This document shows, one piece after another, positions 52,972-64,000 of a stretch of DNA of 64,000 nt; positions within the stretch are counted from its first letter, which is position 1, and each line of letters opens with the position of its first letter. The stretch comes from Streptomyces sp. Tu6071 (GTDB lineage Bacteria; Actinomycetota; Actinomycetes; Streptomycetales; Streptomycetaceae), in contig NZ_CM001165.1 in the NCBI RefSeq assembly GCF_000213055.1, positions 2,813,445 to 2,877,444 of the forward strand, in the 5' to 3' direction. The position numbers and the translations under genes are program-made. The notes below the pieces were generated by a model that worked only from the letters and a program-made list of their open reading frames with translations, did no database searches and was not told the DNA's origin.

Positions 52972-55431
52972 TCACGCCCCCGCCAGCGCCGCCCCCACCT
53001 CGCCCCGTGAGCCCACTCCCAGCTTCGCCAGGATGTGTTCCACGTGGGCGTCCGCCGTGCGCTTCGAGATCACCAGGCGCTCCGCGATCTCGCGGTTCGA
53101 CAGGCCCTCGGCCACCAGGCCAGCCACCTCCCGTTCCCGTCGCGTCAGCGCGTCCGCGCCGCGTGGCGAGCGGCGGCGCCCGGCGCCCGGGAGGTCCGCG
53201 TCCGCGCGGAGCGCGTCGAGCACCTCGCCCGCGGTGAGCCGCCCGCCCGCCTCGTACCCGCTCCGGTACGCCTCCTCGTCCAGCTCCGCGCGGAGCGCGG
53301 CCCGGCTCGCCTCGTGCCACGCCTGGAGCGGCGGCAGTACGGAGACGGGGTCGCCGCCCACCTTCCGCGCCCCCTCGCTCCACCCGAGCAGCCACGCCGC
53401 CCGCACCCACCGCCCCCGCCGCACGGCGACCCAGGTCAGCCCCATCCCCGCTATCCCCGAGAGCTGCGCCTCCCCGATCTCCGCGCACGCGTCGAGCGCC
53501 GCGAGCCAGTCCGCCTCCGCCGCCCCGACCCCGGCCCCCGGTGCCACCCGCTCCCCCTCGGCGTCGCCCTGCTCGGCGAGCCAGTGCGCGGCTCCCCGTA
53601 CGACCAGCGCGGCGGCCCGCAACTGGCACTCGCCGGGTGCGTGCGCGGCGAGGTGCCCGAGGATGTGGTCGCACATCGCGCGGGCCCGCTCCGTCTCGCC
53701 GAGCACGGCCCACACGATCGCCTCCTCGTGGTAGATCATCGCGATCCCGAGGCCGTCCCCGCGCGCGTCGAACTCGCCGCGCAGCCGCGCCATCGTCTCC
53801 AGCGTCCCCTCCGCGTCCCCGCTCAGCAGCCGCGTCCCCGCGAGGTGCCCCTCCGCGTACCGGGCGACGTCCTCGTACCCGTACCGGCGCGCCTCGGCGA
53901 GACACCGCGTCAGCCGCTCGGCCGCGAGCGGGAGGTCGCCGGTCCACAGGCCGAAGGAGCCCGAGCCGAGCAGCGCCCAGGCGCGCGCCTCCCTGCCCAC
54001 CGGCCCCGGCGGGTCCTCGGGGACGAGCGCGAGGCCCTTGTCGAGCCAGTAGTGCCCCTCGGAGATCGCGGCGCGTGCCCGCCAGTACGGCCACAGGTGC
54101 GCGGCGAGCAGCAGCCCGGCGCTCGCGCGCTCCGGGCTGTCGCTCGTGAGGGAGAGGCCGAGGGCGGCGCGCAGGTGCGGGATCTCCTCGTGCACCGCGC
54201 GGTGCAGCGCCGGCTGCTCGGAGCTGAGGAGCCGCGTGTGCAGCCGGGCGGCGAGGGCCGCGTAGTACGTGAGGAAACGGTCCCGCACCGCCTCGGCCCC
54301 GGGCGTCTCGGCGAGCCGCCCGGCCCCGTACTCGCGCAGCGTGTCGAGCATCCGGTACCGGCCGCCGCCCGCCCCGGGGCGCTGTACGACGGACTTGTCG
54401 ACGAGCCCGATGAGGTGCCGGAACACGTCCCGCGCGGGCAGCTCGCCGCCCGTGTCCCCGCACACCGCCTCGGCCGCCTCCGGCGTGAAGGGCCCGTCGA
54501 AGACCGAGAGCCGCGCCCACAGCAGCCGCTCCGCCGGGGTGCACAGCTCGTACGACCAGTCGACGGCGGTACGGAGCGTCTGGTGCCGGGTCAGCGCGGT
54601 GCGGCGCCCGCCGGTGAGGACGTGGAAGCGGTCGTCCACGCGGTCGAGGAGCTGGTCGAGCGGGGCGGCGCGCAGGCGCACGGCGGCGAGTTCGAGCGCG
54701 AGCGGGATGCCGTCGAGGCGCCGCACGAGCGCCCGCACCCGCGCGGCGTCTGCCCCGCGCGCGGCGAACCCGGGCGCGGCGTCGGCGGCGCGCTGGGCGA
54801 AGAGCGCCACGGCGTCGTCCTCGTCGAGCGGCGCGAGCGCGCGGCAGTGCTCGCCGGGGACGTCGAGGGGCTGGCGGCTCGTCGCGAGCACGCTCACGCC
54901 GGGCGCCTCGCGGAGCACGAGGTCGGCGAGCGCCGCGCAGGCGTCGAGCAGGTGTTCGCAGGTGTCGAGGACGACGAGCGCCTGACGCTCGCGCAGGTGT
55001 GCGACGACGGCGTCGAGCGCGGGCCGCCCCGAGGGCCCGTACGGGGCCGAGGCGGGCCCCTCCTGCGCACTGGACTCCGGCAGCCCGAGCACGGCGGCGA
55101 GCGTCGCGGGCAGCAGTTCGGGATCGCGCAGGGCCGACAGCTCGGCGAGCCACACCCCGTCGGGATACCGCTCCCGCGCCGCGGCGGCGACGCGCAGGGC
55201 GGTCCGGCTCTTCCCCACGCCACCGGGCCCGATGACGGTCAACAGCCGTACCCCGCCGAGCACATCGCCCAGCTCGGCGACCTCGCGCTCCCGCCCCACG
55301 AACCGGGTCACCTCGACCGGCAACCCACCCCGCCGCCCCTGCCCGAACCCACCGCGCACGCCCCGCCCCCGTCCCCTGAAGCCCGAACTGCCACCGGCAG
55401 ACACCGCCTGATCGCGTCCCAGCGTACGCAT
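52972..55431 (-). CDS. AAA/NB-ARC ATPase-LuxR transcriptional regulator
   Basis: 819 residues. After a Gly/Arg-rich start, an NTPase domain with Walker A GPGGVGKS (68-75), Walker B LVVLDTCEHLLD near 150-161, and LATSRQPLDVPGE. A winged-helix and helical-repeat middle section follows, then a LuxR-type HTH at the C-terminus (LTRREREVAGLVAEG, SNREIAERLVISKRTADAHVEHIL, 760-815). Large ATPases of this kind (MalT/AfsR relatives) activate transcription when they bind a signal. It has its own upstream region with 30-bp tandem repeats. Targets unknown. Confidence 0.9.
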   Translation of the reverse strand: MRTLGRDQAVSAGGSSGFRGRGRGVRGGFGQGRRGGLPVEVTRFVGREREVAELGDVLGGVRLLTVIGPGGVGKSRTALRVAAAARERYPDGVWLAELSALRDPELLPATLAAVLGLPESSAQEGPASAPYGPSGRPALDAVVAHLRERQALVVLDTCEHLLDACAALADLVLREAPGVSVLATSRQPLDVPGEHCRALAPLDEDDAVALFAQRAADAAPGFAARGADAARVRALVRRLDGIPLALELAAVRLRAAPLDQLLDRVDDRFHVLTGGRRTALTRHQTLRTAVDWSYELCTPAERLLWARLSVFDGPFTPEAAEAVCGDTGGELPARDVFRHLIGLVDKSVVQRPGAGGGRYRMLDTLREYGAGRLAETPGAEAVRDRFLTYYAALAARLHTRLLSSEQPALHRAVHEEIPHLRAALGLSLTSDSPERASAGLLLAAHLWPYWRARAAISEGHYWLDKGLALVPEDPPGPVGREARAWALLGSGSFGLWTGDLPLAAERLTRCLAEARRYGYEDVARYAEGHLAGTRLLSGDAEGTLETMARLRGEFDARGDGLGIAMIYHEEAIVWAVLGETERARAMCDHILGHLAAHAPGECQLRAAALVVRGAAHWLAEQGDAEGERVAPGAGVGAAEADWLAALDACAEIGEAQLSGIAGMGLTWVAVRRGRWVRAAWLLGWSEGARKVGGDPVSVLPPLQAWHEASRAALRAELDEEAYRSGYEAGGRLTAGEVLDALRADADLPGAGRRRSPRGADALTRREREVAGLVAEGLSNREIAERLVISKRTADAHVEHILAKLGVGSRGEVGAALAGA

Positions 55432-55493
55432 GGGGGTGCGGAGGGTGAGGGGGATGAGCGGAGGCGGGGCGGAGACGGGGGCGGAGACGGGGT

Positions 55494-55635
55494 GGCCGGG
55501 GGTACGCGGATGCGGGAGCCCGGGGCCGGGGGTACGCGGATGCGGGAGCCCTGGCCGAGGGCCGGAGGTGGCCGGGACTCGGGGATGCGGAAGCCCGTGC
55601 GTGGGGGTGGCCGGGGCTCGGCGATGCGCGCGCCC
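55494..55635. repeat. 30-bp tandem repeats upstream of the LuxR regulator gene
   Basis: Two perfect 28-bp copies at 55494-55521 and 55524-55551 (period 30; core GGGTACGCGGATGCGGGAGC) and two decayed copies at about 55570-55595 and 55609-55635. They occupy the region between the HAD stop and the LuxR start. Confidence 0.75.
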
Positions 55636-55645
55636 CGGGCCGGGC

Positions 55646-56323
55646 TCAGACTCCCGCCGCCGCCATCCCGACCGCCTCCGCGAGCGAGTCGGCGACCGGG
55701 AAGCCCGTGCGGGCGAGGCTCGCGCGGCTGTGGGAGCCGCCGGTGTAGAGGACGGCGCGGGCTCCGGCGGCGCGGGCCGCGTGGCCGTCGTCCGCCGCGT
55801 CGCCGATGACGACCGTACGGGCCGGGGCGACGTCGTCGGCGAGCGCCGCCAGGTGCCGTACGAGGTGCTCGGCCTTGCTCCCGCCGGAGGGCCCGGTCCG
55901 CCCCTGGACCCGTACGAAGCGGTCCGCGATGCCGAAGCCCTCGACGAGCGGGACGAGGTCCTCGTGCCCGTACATGCTCAGGAGCGACTGGCTGCGGCCG
56001 GAGTCGCGCCACCCGTCGAGCACGTCCACGGCCCCCGCCGTGAGCCCGCACCGCACGCTCTCGCGCGCGTAGTGGCGCTGGAACGTACCGTCCATCAGCT
56101 CCCACTCCGCGGGCGTGGGCGCCCGCCCCATCAGCGCCTCGTAGAACTCCGTGACGGGCACCTGGTACAGCTCGCGGTACCGCTCCAGCGTGAGCGAGCG
56201 CAGGCCCGGCAGGGCGAGTTCGGCGAAGGCCGCGTTGGTGGCGCCGAGCACGGCGTCCATGTCGTGGAACAGCGTGCCGTTCCAGTCCCACACGAGGTGC
56301 TGGGCGGGTATCGCGCCGCCCAC
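55646..56323 (-). CDS. HAD-superfamily hydrolase, phosphoglycolate-phosphatase-like
   Basis: 225 residues from GTG 56323. Motif I is VWDWNGTLFHD (the nucleophile Asp and DxxGT), motif II serine in LLSMYGHEDL, a Lys in GSKAEHLV and motif IV VVIGDAADDGHAA, a complete HAD set. The cap domain (25-85) is the small helical type of subfamily IA. It acts on a phosphorylated metabolite, substrate not known. The start directly abuts the stop of the DUF6912 gene, so the two are probably cotranscribed. Confidence 0.9.
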   Translation of the reverse strand: MGGAIPAQHLVWDWNGTLFHDMDAVLGATNAAFAELALPGLRSLTLERYRELYQVPVTEFYEALMGRAPTPAEWELMDGTFQRHYARESVRCGLTAGAVDVLDGWRDSGRSQSLLSMYGHEDLVPLVEGFGIADRFVRVQGRTGPSGGSKAEHLVRHLAALADDVAPARTVVIGDAADDGHAARAAGARAVLYTGGSHSRASLARTGFPVADSLAEAVGMAAAGV

Positions 56324-56848
56324 TCAGCGCTCCTCGGCGGTCGGGGCGATGAGGTACGGGATCTCCTGCGTCGCGAACCACAGCAGCTCGTGGTCCTCCG
56401 CCCCGTCCACGACGAACCGTGCGTCCGCGTCGCCCTGGTCGGCCGCGCCGAGCGCCTCCGCCGCCGCGGTCACGTCCTTGACGGCCTCCTCGCCGTCCGC
56501 GTGCACGGCGGCGGCCTTCGCGAGCCGGAGGGGGCCCGCGAGCCGCACCTCGCCGACGGAGTCCGGGTCCATCCCGTGGTCGGGGTCGGTACGGGCCGCG
56601 CTGTCCGCCACGTCGATCGCGAGCACGACCCGGCGGCGGGCCTCGGCGGGGTCGACGGCGAGGAGCCGCAGCGAGGCGGCGGCGGCGCGGCTGAGCGCCG
56701 CGTACTCCAGCTCCTCGATGTCGTCGGACACGTACCACTCGCGCAGAGCGGGCGTCACGGCGTACGCCGTGAAAGAAGCCACCCCCAGCTCGCCCCCCTC
56801 ATGGGCCCGCGCGAGCGCACTGAGAGTGAGCGGGACGTACACACGCAT
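56324..56848 (-). CDS. DUF6912-family protein, function unknown
   Basis: 174 residues from ATG 56848 (MRVYVPLTLSALARAHEGG; AAAGGAT upstream). The sequence has the hallmarks of this actinobacterial family as I remember it: MRVYVPLT, FTAYAVTPALREWYVSDDIEELEYAAL, and a C-terminal acidic segment. No catalytic motif is recognisable. The HAD hydrolase gene starts one base after its stop, so they may work together. It is divergent from the Rv3235-like gene. Confidence 0.8.
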   Translation of the reverse strand: MRVYVPLTLSALARAHEGGELGVASFTAYAVTPALREWYVSDDIEELEYAALSRAAAASLRLLAVDPAEARRRVVLAIDVADSAARTDPDHGMDPDSVGEVRLAGPLRLAKAAAVHADGEEAVKDVTAAAEALGAADQGDADARFVVDGAEDHELLWFATQEIPYLIAPTAEER

Positions 56849-57027
56849 GGCAACCGCATCCTTTCGCCGGTGCGGCAAGGATACGTGGGGCGCGTGGGGC
56901 TCACCCGGATCGGTGAACCTGCGGCCGAGGTCATCACACACGGACGGTGACGAGTCGCATCGCCGGATTCCCGAACTCTCCACCTACCAACCAGTAACAA
57001 CCGCGTTTTCCCGGAGAGAGGTGCCCG

Positions 57028-57459
57028 ATGCCCACGACCGAGAGTGACGAATCCCCGCGCGTCCCCGCCCAGCGCCGCCGTCGGCGCGGAGCCACCCGCG
57101 GCCCCTCGGGCCCGGCGGGCCGCGCCCCGGCCGGCCGCCGCCGCGGGCCGGTCCGTCCCGGACCGCCGCAGGACGAGTGGGCCCGCCGCCTCCTGGCCGC
57201 CCTCACCGGCCACCGCACCCCGCAGGACCTCTGGGGCCTCGCCACCGGCACGGCCCTCCACCACCTGACCACCGCGGCCCCGCCCTACCGCACCGCGACC
57301 CCGGTCCTGCGCACCACCCGGGCCACCCAGGTCGGCCCGGGAATCCTGGAGGCGAGCGCGACCCTGGAGGCGGACGGCCGCGTCCACGCGATCGCCTTCC
57401 GGCTGGAGGACCGGGGCGACGGCGTCTGGAGATGCACGGCGCTGGAACTGGCGCCGTAG
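57028..57459 (+). CDS. Rv3235-family protein
   Basis: 143 residues starting MPTTESDESPRVPAQRRRRR, with GGAGAGAGG upstream. The first 50 residues are Arg/Pro-rich and probably disordered; the conserved part (WARRLLAALTGHRTPQDLWGLAT... and a C-terminal beta segment GDGVWRCTALEL) is typical of the Rv3235 family encoded beside secA in actinobacteria. A possible role with the Sec translocase is only suggested by this conserved position. Divergent from DUF6912; followed by a strong terminator. Confidence 0.82.
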   Translation: MPTTESDESPRVPAQRRRRRGATRGPSGPAGRAPAGRRRGPVRPGPPQDEWARRLLAALTGHRTPQDLWGLATGTALHHLTTAAPPYRTATPVLRTTRATQVGPGILEASATLEADGRVHAIAFRLEDRGDGVWRCTALELAP

Positions 57460-57479
57460 CGCCTACGCGCCGCCTGACG

Positions 57480-57524
57480 CGCCGACAGGCCCCGGACCGC
57501 TGGACGGTCCGGGGCCTGTCGGCG
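57480..57524 (+). terminator. Terminator after the Rv3235-like gene
   Basis: Perfect 20-bp inverted repeat (57480-57499 and 57505-57524), loop CTGGA, 20 bp past the stop. Confidence 0.88.
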
Positions 57525-58002
57525 TGGGGGGTACGGGGTGGGGACGGCCGTCTTTGAGGAGCTGGGCCATCCGTGGGGCCGTCCCCACCGGGGGGGCGGG
57601 GAGCGCAGCGCCCGAAGGAGGGCCTCCTCGGGCCACCCGGGACCACCCCCGCCCAGGCGGGGGCCCCCTCTCGCAGCCCCCCGCCCACGCCCCCACAACA
57701 CCGAGCCCCACCCCCCTGCCCGCCGGTCCCGCCCGTCAACTCTCGCCCCGGAAGGAGCCGATCCCGATGTCCCCCATCGAGTGAACATCCAGCCCCGTGT
57801 TCACCCCCGCACGGCCCGCCTCCCCCGCACGGCCCGGCTCCCCCGCCCTGCCACCAGAAGATCCCCCGGAAAAGGCCATCGGCCCCACCGCCCGAAGGCA
57901 ATGGAGCCGACACCCACAGCTCACCACAGCTCACGCTCGCAAGGCGAACCCCACACGTCACCGGTCCCGGCCAACTCCCGCCGGGCCCACGGCCAGTAGG
58001 GG
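57525..58002. other. Intergenic region downstream of secA
   Basis: 478 bp without a supported gene. Hairpins CCCGAAGGAGG/CCTCCTCGGG and CCCCCGCC/GGCGGGGG lie at 57610-57633 and 57648-57665. A five-residue frame (MSPIE, 57767-57784) has a strong ribosome-binding site (GGAAGGAG) and may be a relic start. Composition is unusual, with long runs of C on the plus strand. Confidence 0.5.
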
Positions 58003-60798
<2,796 letters not shown>

Positions 60799-61111
60799 GA
60801 GGGTTGGTCTCCTTGCCGGTCGGGGCCTGGCACGGTCAAGTCTTCGGGCAACGGCCATCGTATGCGAGGACCCGCCCGCGCCGGGAGGTCTGCCAAGACA
60901 GTCAACGCGTGAGGCCCTCGGAAGGTGCCGGGGCGTCCTCCGCCACCTTCGGTGAGGTGAGCGGTACGCACCGCAGCGCAGTATCCCTGCCCGGCCTGTG
61001 CGAGGGAACACCGGGGAGACGGTACGCGGCGCCGGCGCCCCCGCGCGGCGGTCCCGGGGCGGCCTTCGCGCCGGTGCCCCGGTGTCGGTCCCCCGTCCTA
61101 GGCTGCACGGC
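60799..61111. promoter_or_regulatory. Divergent region between secA and the AlkX-like gene
   Basis: 313 bp with no gene. For the rightward gene, a TAGGCT -10-like box (61099-61104) stands 7 bp before its ATG, implying a leaderless mRNA. For secA, AAGGAGA (about 60807-60813) is the ribosome-binding site; its promoter was not located. Confidence 0.5.
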
Positions 61112-62338
61112 ATGACGACGCAGCCGCTCCCCCTCTCCGCCGACGAGGCCCGCCGCATCGCGCTGCGCGCCCAGGGCCTCCTCGGCGCCCCCGACCGGCG
61201 CGCGGGCGCGCGAGGTGTGCTGCGGCACCTCGGCGCGGTGCAGCTCGACACGATCTCGGTGCTCGCCCGCTCGCACGAGCTGGTCCCGTACGCGCGCCTC
61301 GGCGCGATCGGCCGCCAGGCCGTCGAGTCCGCGTACTGGGCGCCGCCCGAGGCCCCCGCGCACGCCTTCGAGTACTGGTCGCACGCGGCCTGCGTGCTGC
61401 CCGTCGAGGAGTGGCCGCACTTCGCCTTCCGCCGCCGCGCCTACCGCGACCGCCCGCTGTGGGGGCACGAGGTGCCGCCCGGCGCGTACGAGAAGGTCCT
61501 CGCACAGCTCCGCGACGAGGGCCCGCTCACGGCGACGGAGCTGGGCGGCGCGAAGAACGGCGGCGAGTGGTGGGACTGGTCGGGCTCCAAGGTCGCGGTC
61601 GAGCGCGCGCTCACGTACGGGGACGTCGTCTGCGTGCGGCGTACGGGCTGGCGCCGGGTCTACGACCTGCCGGAGCGGGCGATCCCCGCCGAGCTGCTCC
61701 ACGACGACCTGGACGACCTGGAGTGCGTGCGCCGCCTGATCCGCCTCGCGGCCCGCTCGCTCGGCGTCGGCACCCGCTCCGACCTCGCCGACTACCACCG
61801 CCTGAAGACCGAGCAGTTCGACGCGGTGATCGAGGACTGCGGCCTGGTGCGCGTACGGGTCGAGGGCTGGGGGAAGCCCGCGTGGGCCGACCCGGAGGCC
61901 CTGGAGTCGAGCCCGCGCGGGCGCCACCGCACGACGCTCCTGTCCCCCTTCGACTCGCTGATCTGGGAACGCGCCCGCGCGGAGCGCCTGTTCGGCTTCT
62001 CGCACCGCCTGGAGGCGTACGTGCCGAAGCCGAAGCGCGTCCACGGCTACTTCGCCATGCCGGTCCTCTCCGGCGGCCGGCTGATCGCCCGCGTCGACCC
62101 GGCCCGCGAGGGCACGACCCTCGTCGCCCGCCAGGTCACCCTGGGCGGCGACGTCCCGGGCACGGCGACCCCGCGCAAGGCCGTCGAGGGCACGGCGAAG
62201 GCCCTGGCGGAGGCGGCCACGTGGGTCGGCTGCACCCGCGTCCGCGTGGACCGCGTGGACCCGCCGGAGCTGCGGGAGCCGCTGGAGCGGGAGGCGACGC
62301 GGGCGCTCACGGCACGGCTGGAGGGGGCGGAGGTCTGA
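61112..62338 (+). CDS. AlkX/YcaQ-like winged-helix DNA glycosylase
   Basis: 408 residues from ATG 61112; an upstream in-frame extension has no support. The YcaQ/AlkZ family fold consists of tandem winged helices; the catalytic signature is the QxD form AVQLDT (Gln44, Asp46), as in AlkX, rather than QxQ of AlkZ. Further family segments: [56 protein letters not shown] and the C-terminal [15 protein letters not shown]. AlkX-type enzymes remove alkylated bases and unhook interstrand crosslinks. Whether this one protects against a particular compound is unknown; no toxin-biosynthesis genes adjoin it. Probably leaderless. Confidence 0.85.
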   Translation: MTTQPLPLSADEARRIALRAQGLLGAPDRRAGARGVLRHLGAVQLDTISVLARSHELVPYARLGAIGRQAVESAYWAPPEAPAHAFEYWSHAACVLPVEEWPHFAFRRRAYRDRPLWGHEVPPGAYEKVLAQLRDEGPLTATELGGAKNGGEWWDWSGSKVAVERALTYGDVVCVRRTGWRRVYDLPERAIPAELLHDDLDDLECVRRLIRLAARSLGVGTRSDLADYHRLKTEQFDAVIEDCGLVRVRVEGWGKPAWADPEALESSPRGRHRTTLLSPFDSLIWERARAERLFGFSHRLEAYVPKPKRVHGYFAMPVLSGGRLIARVDPAREGTTLVARQVTLGGDVPGTATPRKAVEGTAKALAEAATWVGCTRVRVDRVDPPELREPLEREATRALTARLEGAEV

Positions 62339-62522
62339 GCGGCAGCGGCACGGGCACGGCGCGGACGGGCAGGCGGAGCTGGACGGGGCGGGTGAACCGG
62401 ACAGCCCTGGCGGGGCGGATGGGCCGAGCCGTGCAGGCCGTGTGAGCCGAGCAGGCGGAACCGGGCAGGCCGGGCACGCGGAGCCGGTCGGCCGGGCCCG
62501 GCGCCTGAGGCGCCCCGTCCCG

Positions 62523-63242
62523 TCACCACGGCACCACTCCCCCGTCGTCGAAGAAGCCCCCGCGCGGCCCGTCGTCCGGGAGCGTCGCGAGGCGGAGGGC
62601 GATCGCGGCGCCCTCCCGCGGGGTGCGGTCCGGCTCGTGGCCGGTGAAATCAGTGGCCACCCAGCCGGGGCAGCAGGCGTTGACGAGAACCGGGGTATCG
62701 GCGAGGCGGCGCGCGTACTGCGTCGTGAGGGCGTTGAGCATCGTCTTCGAGGGCGCGTACGCGGCCAGGACGGGGCCGGTGCGCAGGCTCAGCGAGCCCA
62801 TGGTGCTCGACACGTTGACGATGCGCGGCGACGGCGCGCGCCGGAGCAGCGGGAGCAGCGCGTTGGTCACCCTGACCACGCCGAAGACGTTCGTGTCGAG
62901 GACCGTGCGGACCACGTCGAGGTCGAGTGTCGTCGGGTCCTGCGCGCCGTCCTCGGTACTGCCGCTGATCCCCGCGTTGTTGACGAGGACGTCGAGCCGC
63001 CCGGCCTCCTCCGCCACGGTCCGCGCGGCGGCGGCGACGCTCTCCTCGGAGGTGACGTCGAGCGCGACCGCGAAGGCGCGCGCTCCCTCGGCCCGCAGCG
63101 ACTCCGCCGCCGCCGCTCCCCGCGCCTCGTCCCGCGCCCCCACGGCGACCGTGAAGCCGAGGTCCGCGAGGCCCCGCGCGATCGCCAGGCCGATTCCCTT
63201 GTTCGCGCCGGTGACCAGCGCGGTCTTCGTCGATTCGCTCAT
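62523..63242 (-). CDS. Short-chain dehydrogenase/reductase
   Basis: 239 residues from ATG 63242 (MSESTKTALVTGANKGIG). Classical SDR features: TGANKGIGLAIA cofactor loop (8-19), DVT near 58, NNAG near 83, catalytic Ser in SSTMGSL, and the YAPSK catalytic pair. The Arg residues after the cofactor loop (GARDEAR) favour NADP(H). It reduces or oxidises a small alcohol or ketone, substrate unknown. It is divergent from a LysR regulator across a 7-bp-arm palindrome, so probably controlled by it. Confidence 0.92.
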   Translation of the reverse strand: MSESTKTALVTGANKGIGLAIARGLADLGFTVAVGARDEARGAAAAESLRAEGARAFAVALDVTSEESVAAAARTVAEEAGRLDVLVNNAGISGSTEDGAQDPTTLDLDVVRTVLDTNVFGVVRVTNALLPLLRRAPSPRIVNVSSTMGSLSLRTGPVLAAYAPSKTMLNALTTQYARRLADTPVLVNACCPGWVATDFTGHEPDRTPREGAAIALRLATLPDDGPRGGFFDDGGVVPW

Positions 63243-63296
63243 GCACCCCATGCTCGACGGGCCGCGCGAGCGCGTCCAATACCGCTTCGGCCAGCC

Positions 63297-63317
63297 GTGA
63301 TACCCGCCCGGTATCAC
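63297..63317. promoter_or_regulatory. LysR-type operator between SDR and LysR genes
   Basis: Perfect dyad GTGATAC-N7-GTATCAC with the T-N11-A core of LysR binding boxes (ATAC...GTAT). It covers the -35 area of the LysR gene, whose TAGGCT -10 box is at 63326-63331. Confidence 0.7.
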
Positions 63318-63337
63318 CGTCCGCCTAGGCTGTCCGC

Positions 63338-64000
63338 ATGGACGACGCCGCCGGGGACGTGGAGGTCCGCGAGCTGAGGTACTTCCTCGCCGTGGCCGGG
63401 GAACTGCACTTCGGGCGAGCCGCCGAGCGGCTCGGCATCACGCAGCCCCCGCTCTCCCGCGCGATCCGGCAGCTCGAACACCGCCTCGGCGTCCGCCTGC
63501 TCGACCGGGACCGCCACGGCGTGACCCTCACGGCGGCGGGCGAGGTGCTGCGTACGGAGGCGGGGGCGGCGCTCGACGCGGTCGCGGCGGCGGCGCGCCG
63601 TACCCGCAGGGCGGGGGCCGCGGAGCAGGGCCTCGTGCTCGCGACGAAGGCGGGGGCCTCGCACGACGTGCTGCGCGCGCTGCTGGACGCGGCGGAGCGT
63701 GAGCCGGATGTCCCCCCGGTCGAGGTCCAGCTGTGCGAGGTCGGCGAACAGGCCCGGCTGCTCCGTACCGGCCGTGCGGACGCCGCGCTCATGCACCGCC
63801 CGGTCGACGACCTCACCGGCTTCGACACGGAGGACCTGCACACCGAGGGCCAGGTCGCGATCCTCCCGGCGACGCACCCCCTCGCGGCCCGCCCCCACCT
63901 CACGCTCGCGGAGGTCAGTGACGTCCCCGGCCTCCCGATGGCCCGCTGGCCGCGGCTCGACGGGACGTACCCGGACGGCCCGGGACCGGAGGTCCGCACC
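63338..64000 (+). CDS. LysR-family transcriptional regulator, 3' end cut by window edge
   Basis: 221 codons are visible, from ATG 63338. The N-terminal HTH is typical ([38 protein letters not shown], residues 10-47; recognition helix with TQPPLSR), followed by a helix linker and the start of the effector domain. A TAGGCT -10-like box ends 6 bp before the ATG, so the mRNA is probably leaderless. It is expected to repress itself and regulate the divergent SDR through the GTGATAC dyad. The inducer cannot be predicted. Confidence 0.9.
   Translation, partial: MDDAAGDVEVRELRYFLAVAGELHFGRAAERLGITQPPLSRAIRQLEHRLGVRLLDRDRHGVTLTAAGEVLRTEAGAALDAVAAAARRTRRAGAAEQGLVLATKAGASHDVLRALLDAAEREPDVPPVEVQLCEVGEQARLLRTGRADAALMHRPVDDLTGFDTEDLHTEGQVAILPATHPLAARPHLTLAEVSDVPGLPMARWPRLDGTYPDGPGPEVRT

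Noticed and set aside
60799..61251. N-terminal extension of SecA by 151 codons
   Set aside because: SecA homologues start at [21 protein letters not shown] precedes that GTG and the extension has no similarity to SecA.

Overview
The window is very high-GC actinobacterial DNA and is almost certainly from a Streptomyces chromosome. Supporting signs are the strong G/C third-position bias in every real gene, frequent GTG starts, ATGA/GTGA gene overlaps, an ssrA tag peptide ending in AFALAA, the pkaB/pkaA kinase pair, a 180-kDa-class NAD-glutamate dehydrogenase and an LAETG-type sorting signal. The gene order (smpB, S41 peptidase, ftsX, ftsE, prfB, flavin-type oxidoreductase, pkaB, pkaA, FHA/FtsK protein, sugar ABC importer, wall-glycopolymer genes, glutamate dehydrogenase, secA) matches, from memory, the conserved core around SCO2966-SCO3005 of S. 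coelicolor.

Region by region. (1) 1-9898, minus strand: the first two genes of a polycyclic tetramate macrolactam (PTM) type cluster, a fatty-acid-hydroxylase/sterol-desaturase-like enzyme followed by a one-module iterative PKS-NRPS (KS-AT-DH-KR-ACP-C-A-PCP-TE). The thioesterase domain runs off the left edge. (2) 10264-14406, minus: trans-translation and division block ftsE-ftsX-S41 peptidase-smpB-ssrA (tmRNA). (3) 14649-17992: a small zinc-ribbon membrane protein, an LAETG-anchored seven-residue-repeat surface protein, prfB and an LLM-type oxidoreductase. (4) 18131-25774: two Ser/Thr kinases divergent from an FHA/FtsK-like ATPase and a GNAT enzyme. (5) 25862-34237: a secreted GH97-NPCBM glycosidase, a glycosyltransferase gene broken by a 177-bp MITE-like element, and a three-gene sugar ABC importer without its own ATPase. 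One importer permease carries a large extracytoplasmic insertion. (6) 34619-36125: divergent MBL hydrolase and MarR regulator. (7) 36272-47169: a teichoic-acid-like wall-glycopolymer locus with a polytopic membrane protein, two GT2 enzymes, a TagF-type polymerase, an ABC-2 exporter pair, and an embedded secreted I36 inhibitor and TetR regulator. (8) 47237-60798: NAD-glutamate dehydrogenase, an AAA-LuxR regulator, HAD phosphatase, DUF6912, Rv3235-like protein and secA. (9) 61112-64000: an AlkX/YcaQ-like glycosylase and a divergent SDR/LysR pair, with LysR cut by the right edge.

The most distinctive observations are: the PTM cluster lying directly beyond the 3' end of ssrA; the palindromic MITE whose removal together with one adjacent base (178 bp) exactly restores a glycosyltransferase reading frame; a sugar permease with an SdrD-B/Cna-B-like insertion; twin 26-bp operators bracketing a promoter between a TetR gene and the glycopolymer exporter; and two leader hairpins that overlap ribosome-binding sites of glycopolymer genes. 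No CRISPR array, tRNA, rRNA or intact transposase was seen. I did not find a clearly new multi-gene system; the strongest candidates for something undescribed are regulatory or domain-architecture features of the wall-glycopolymer and sugar-uptake loci.
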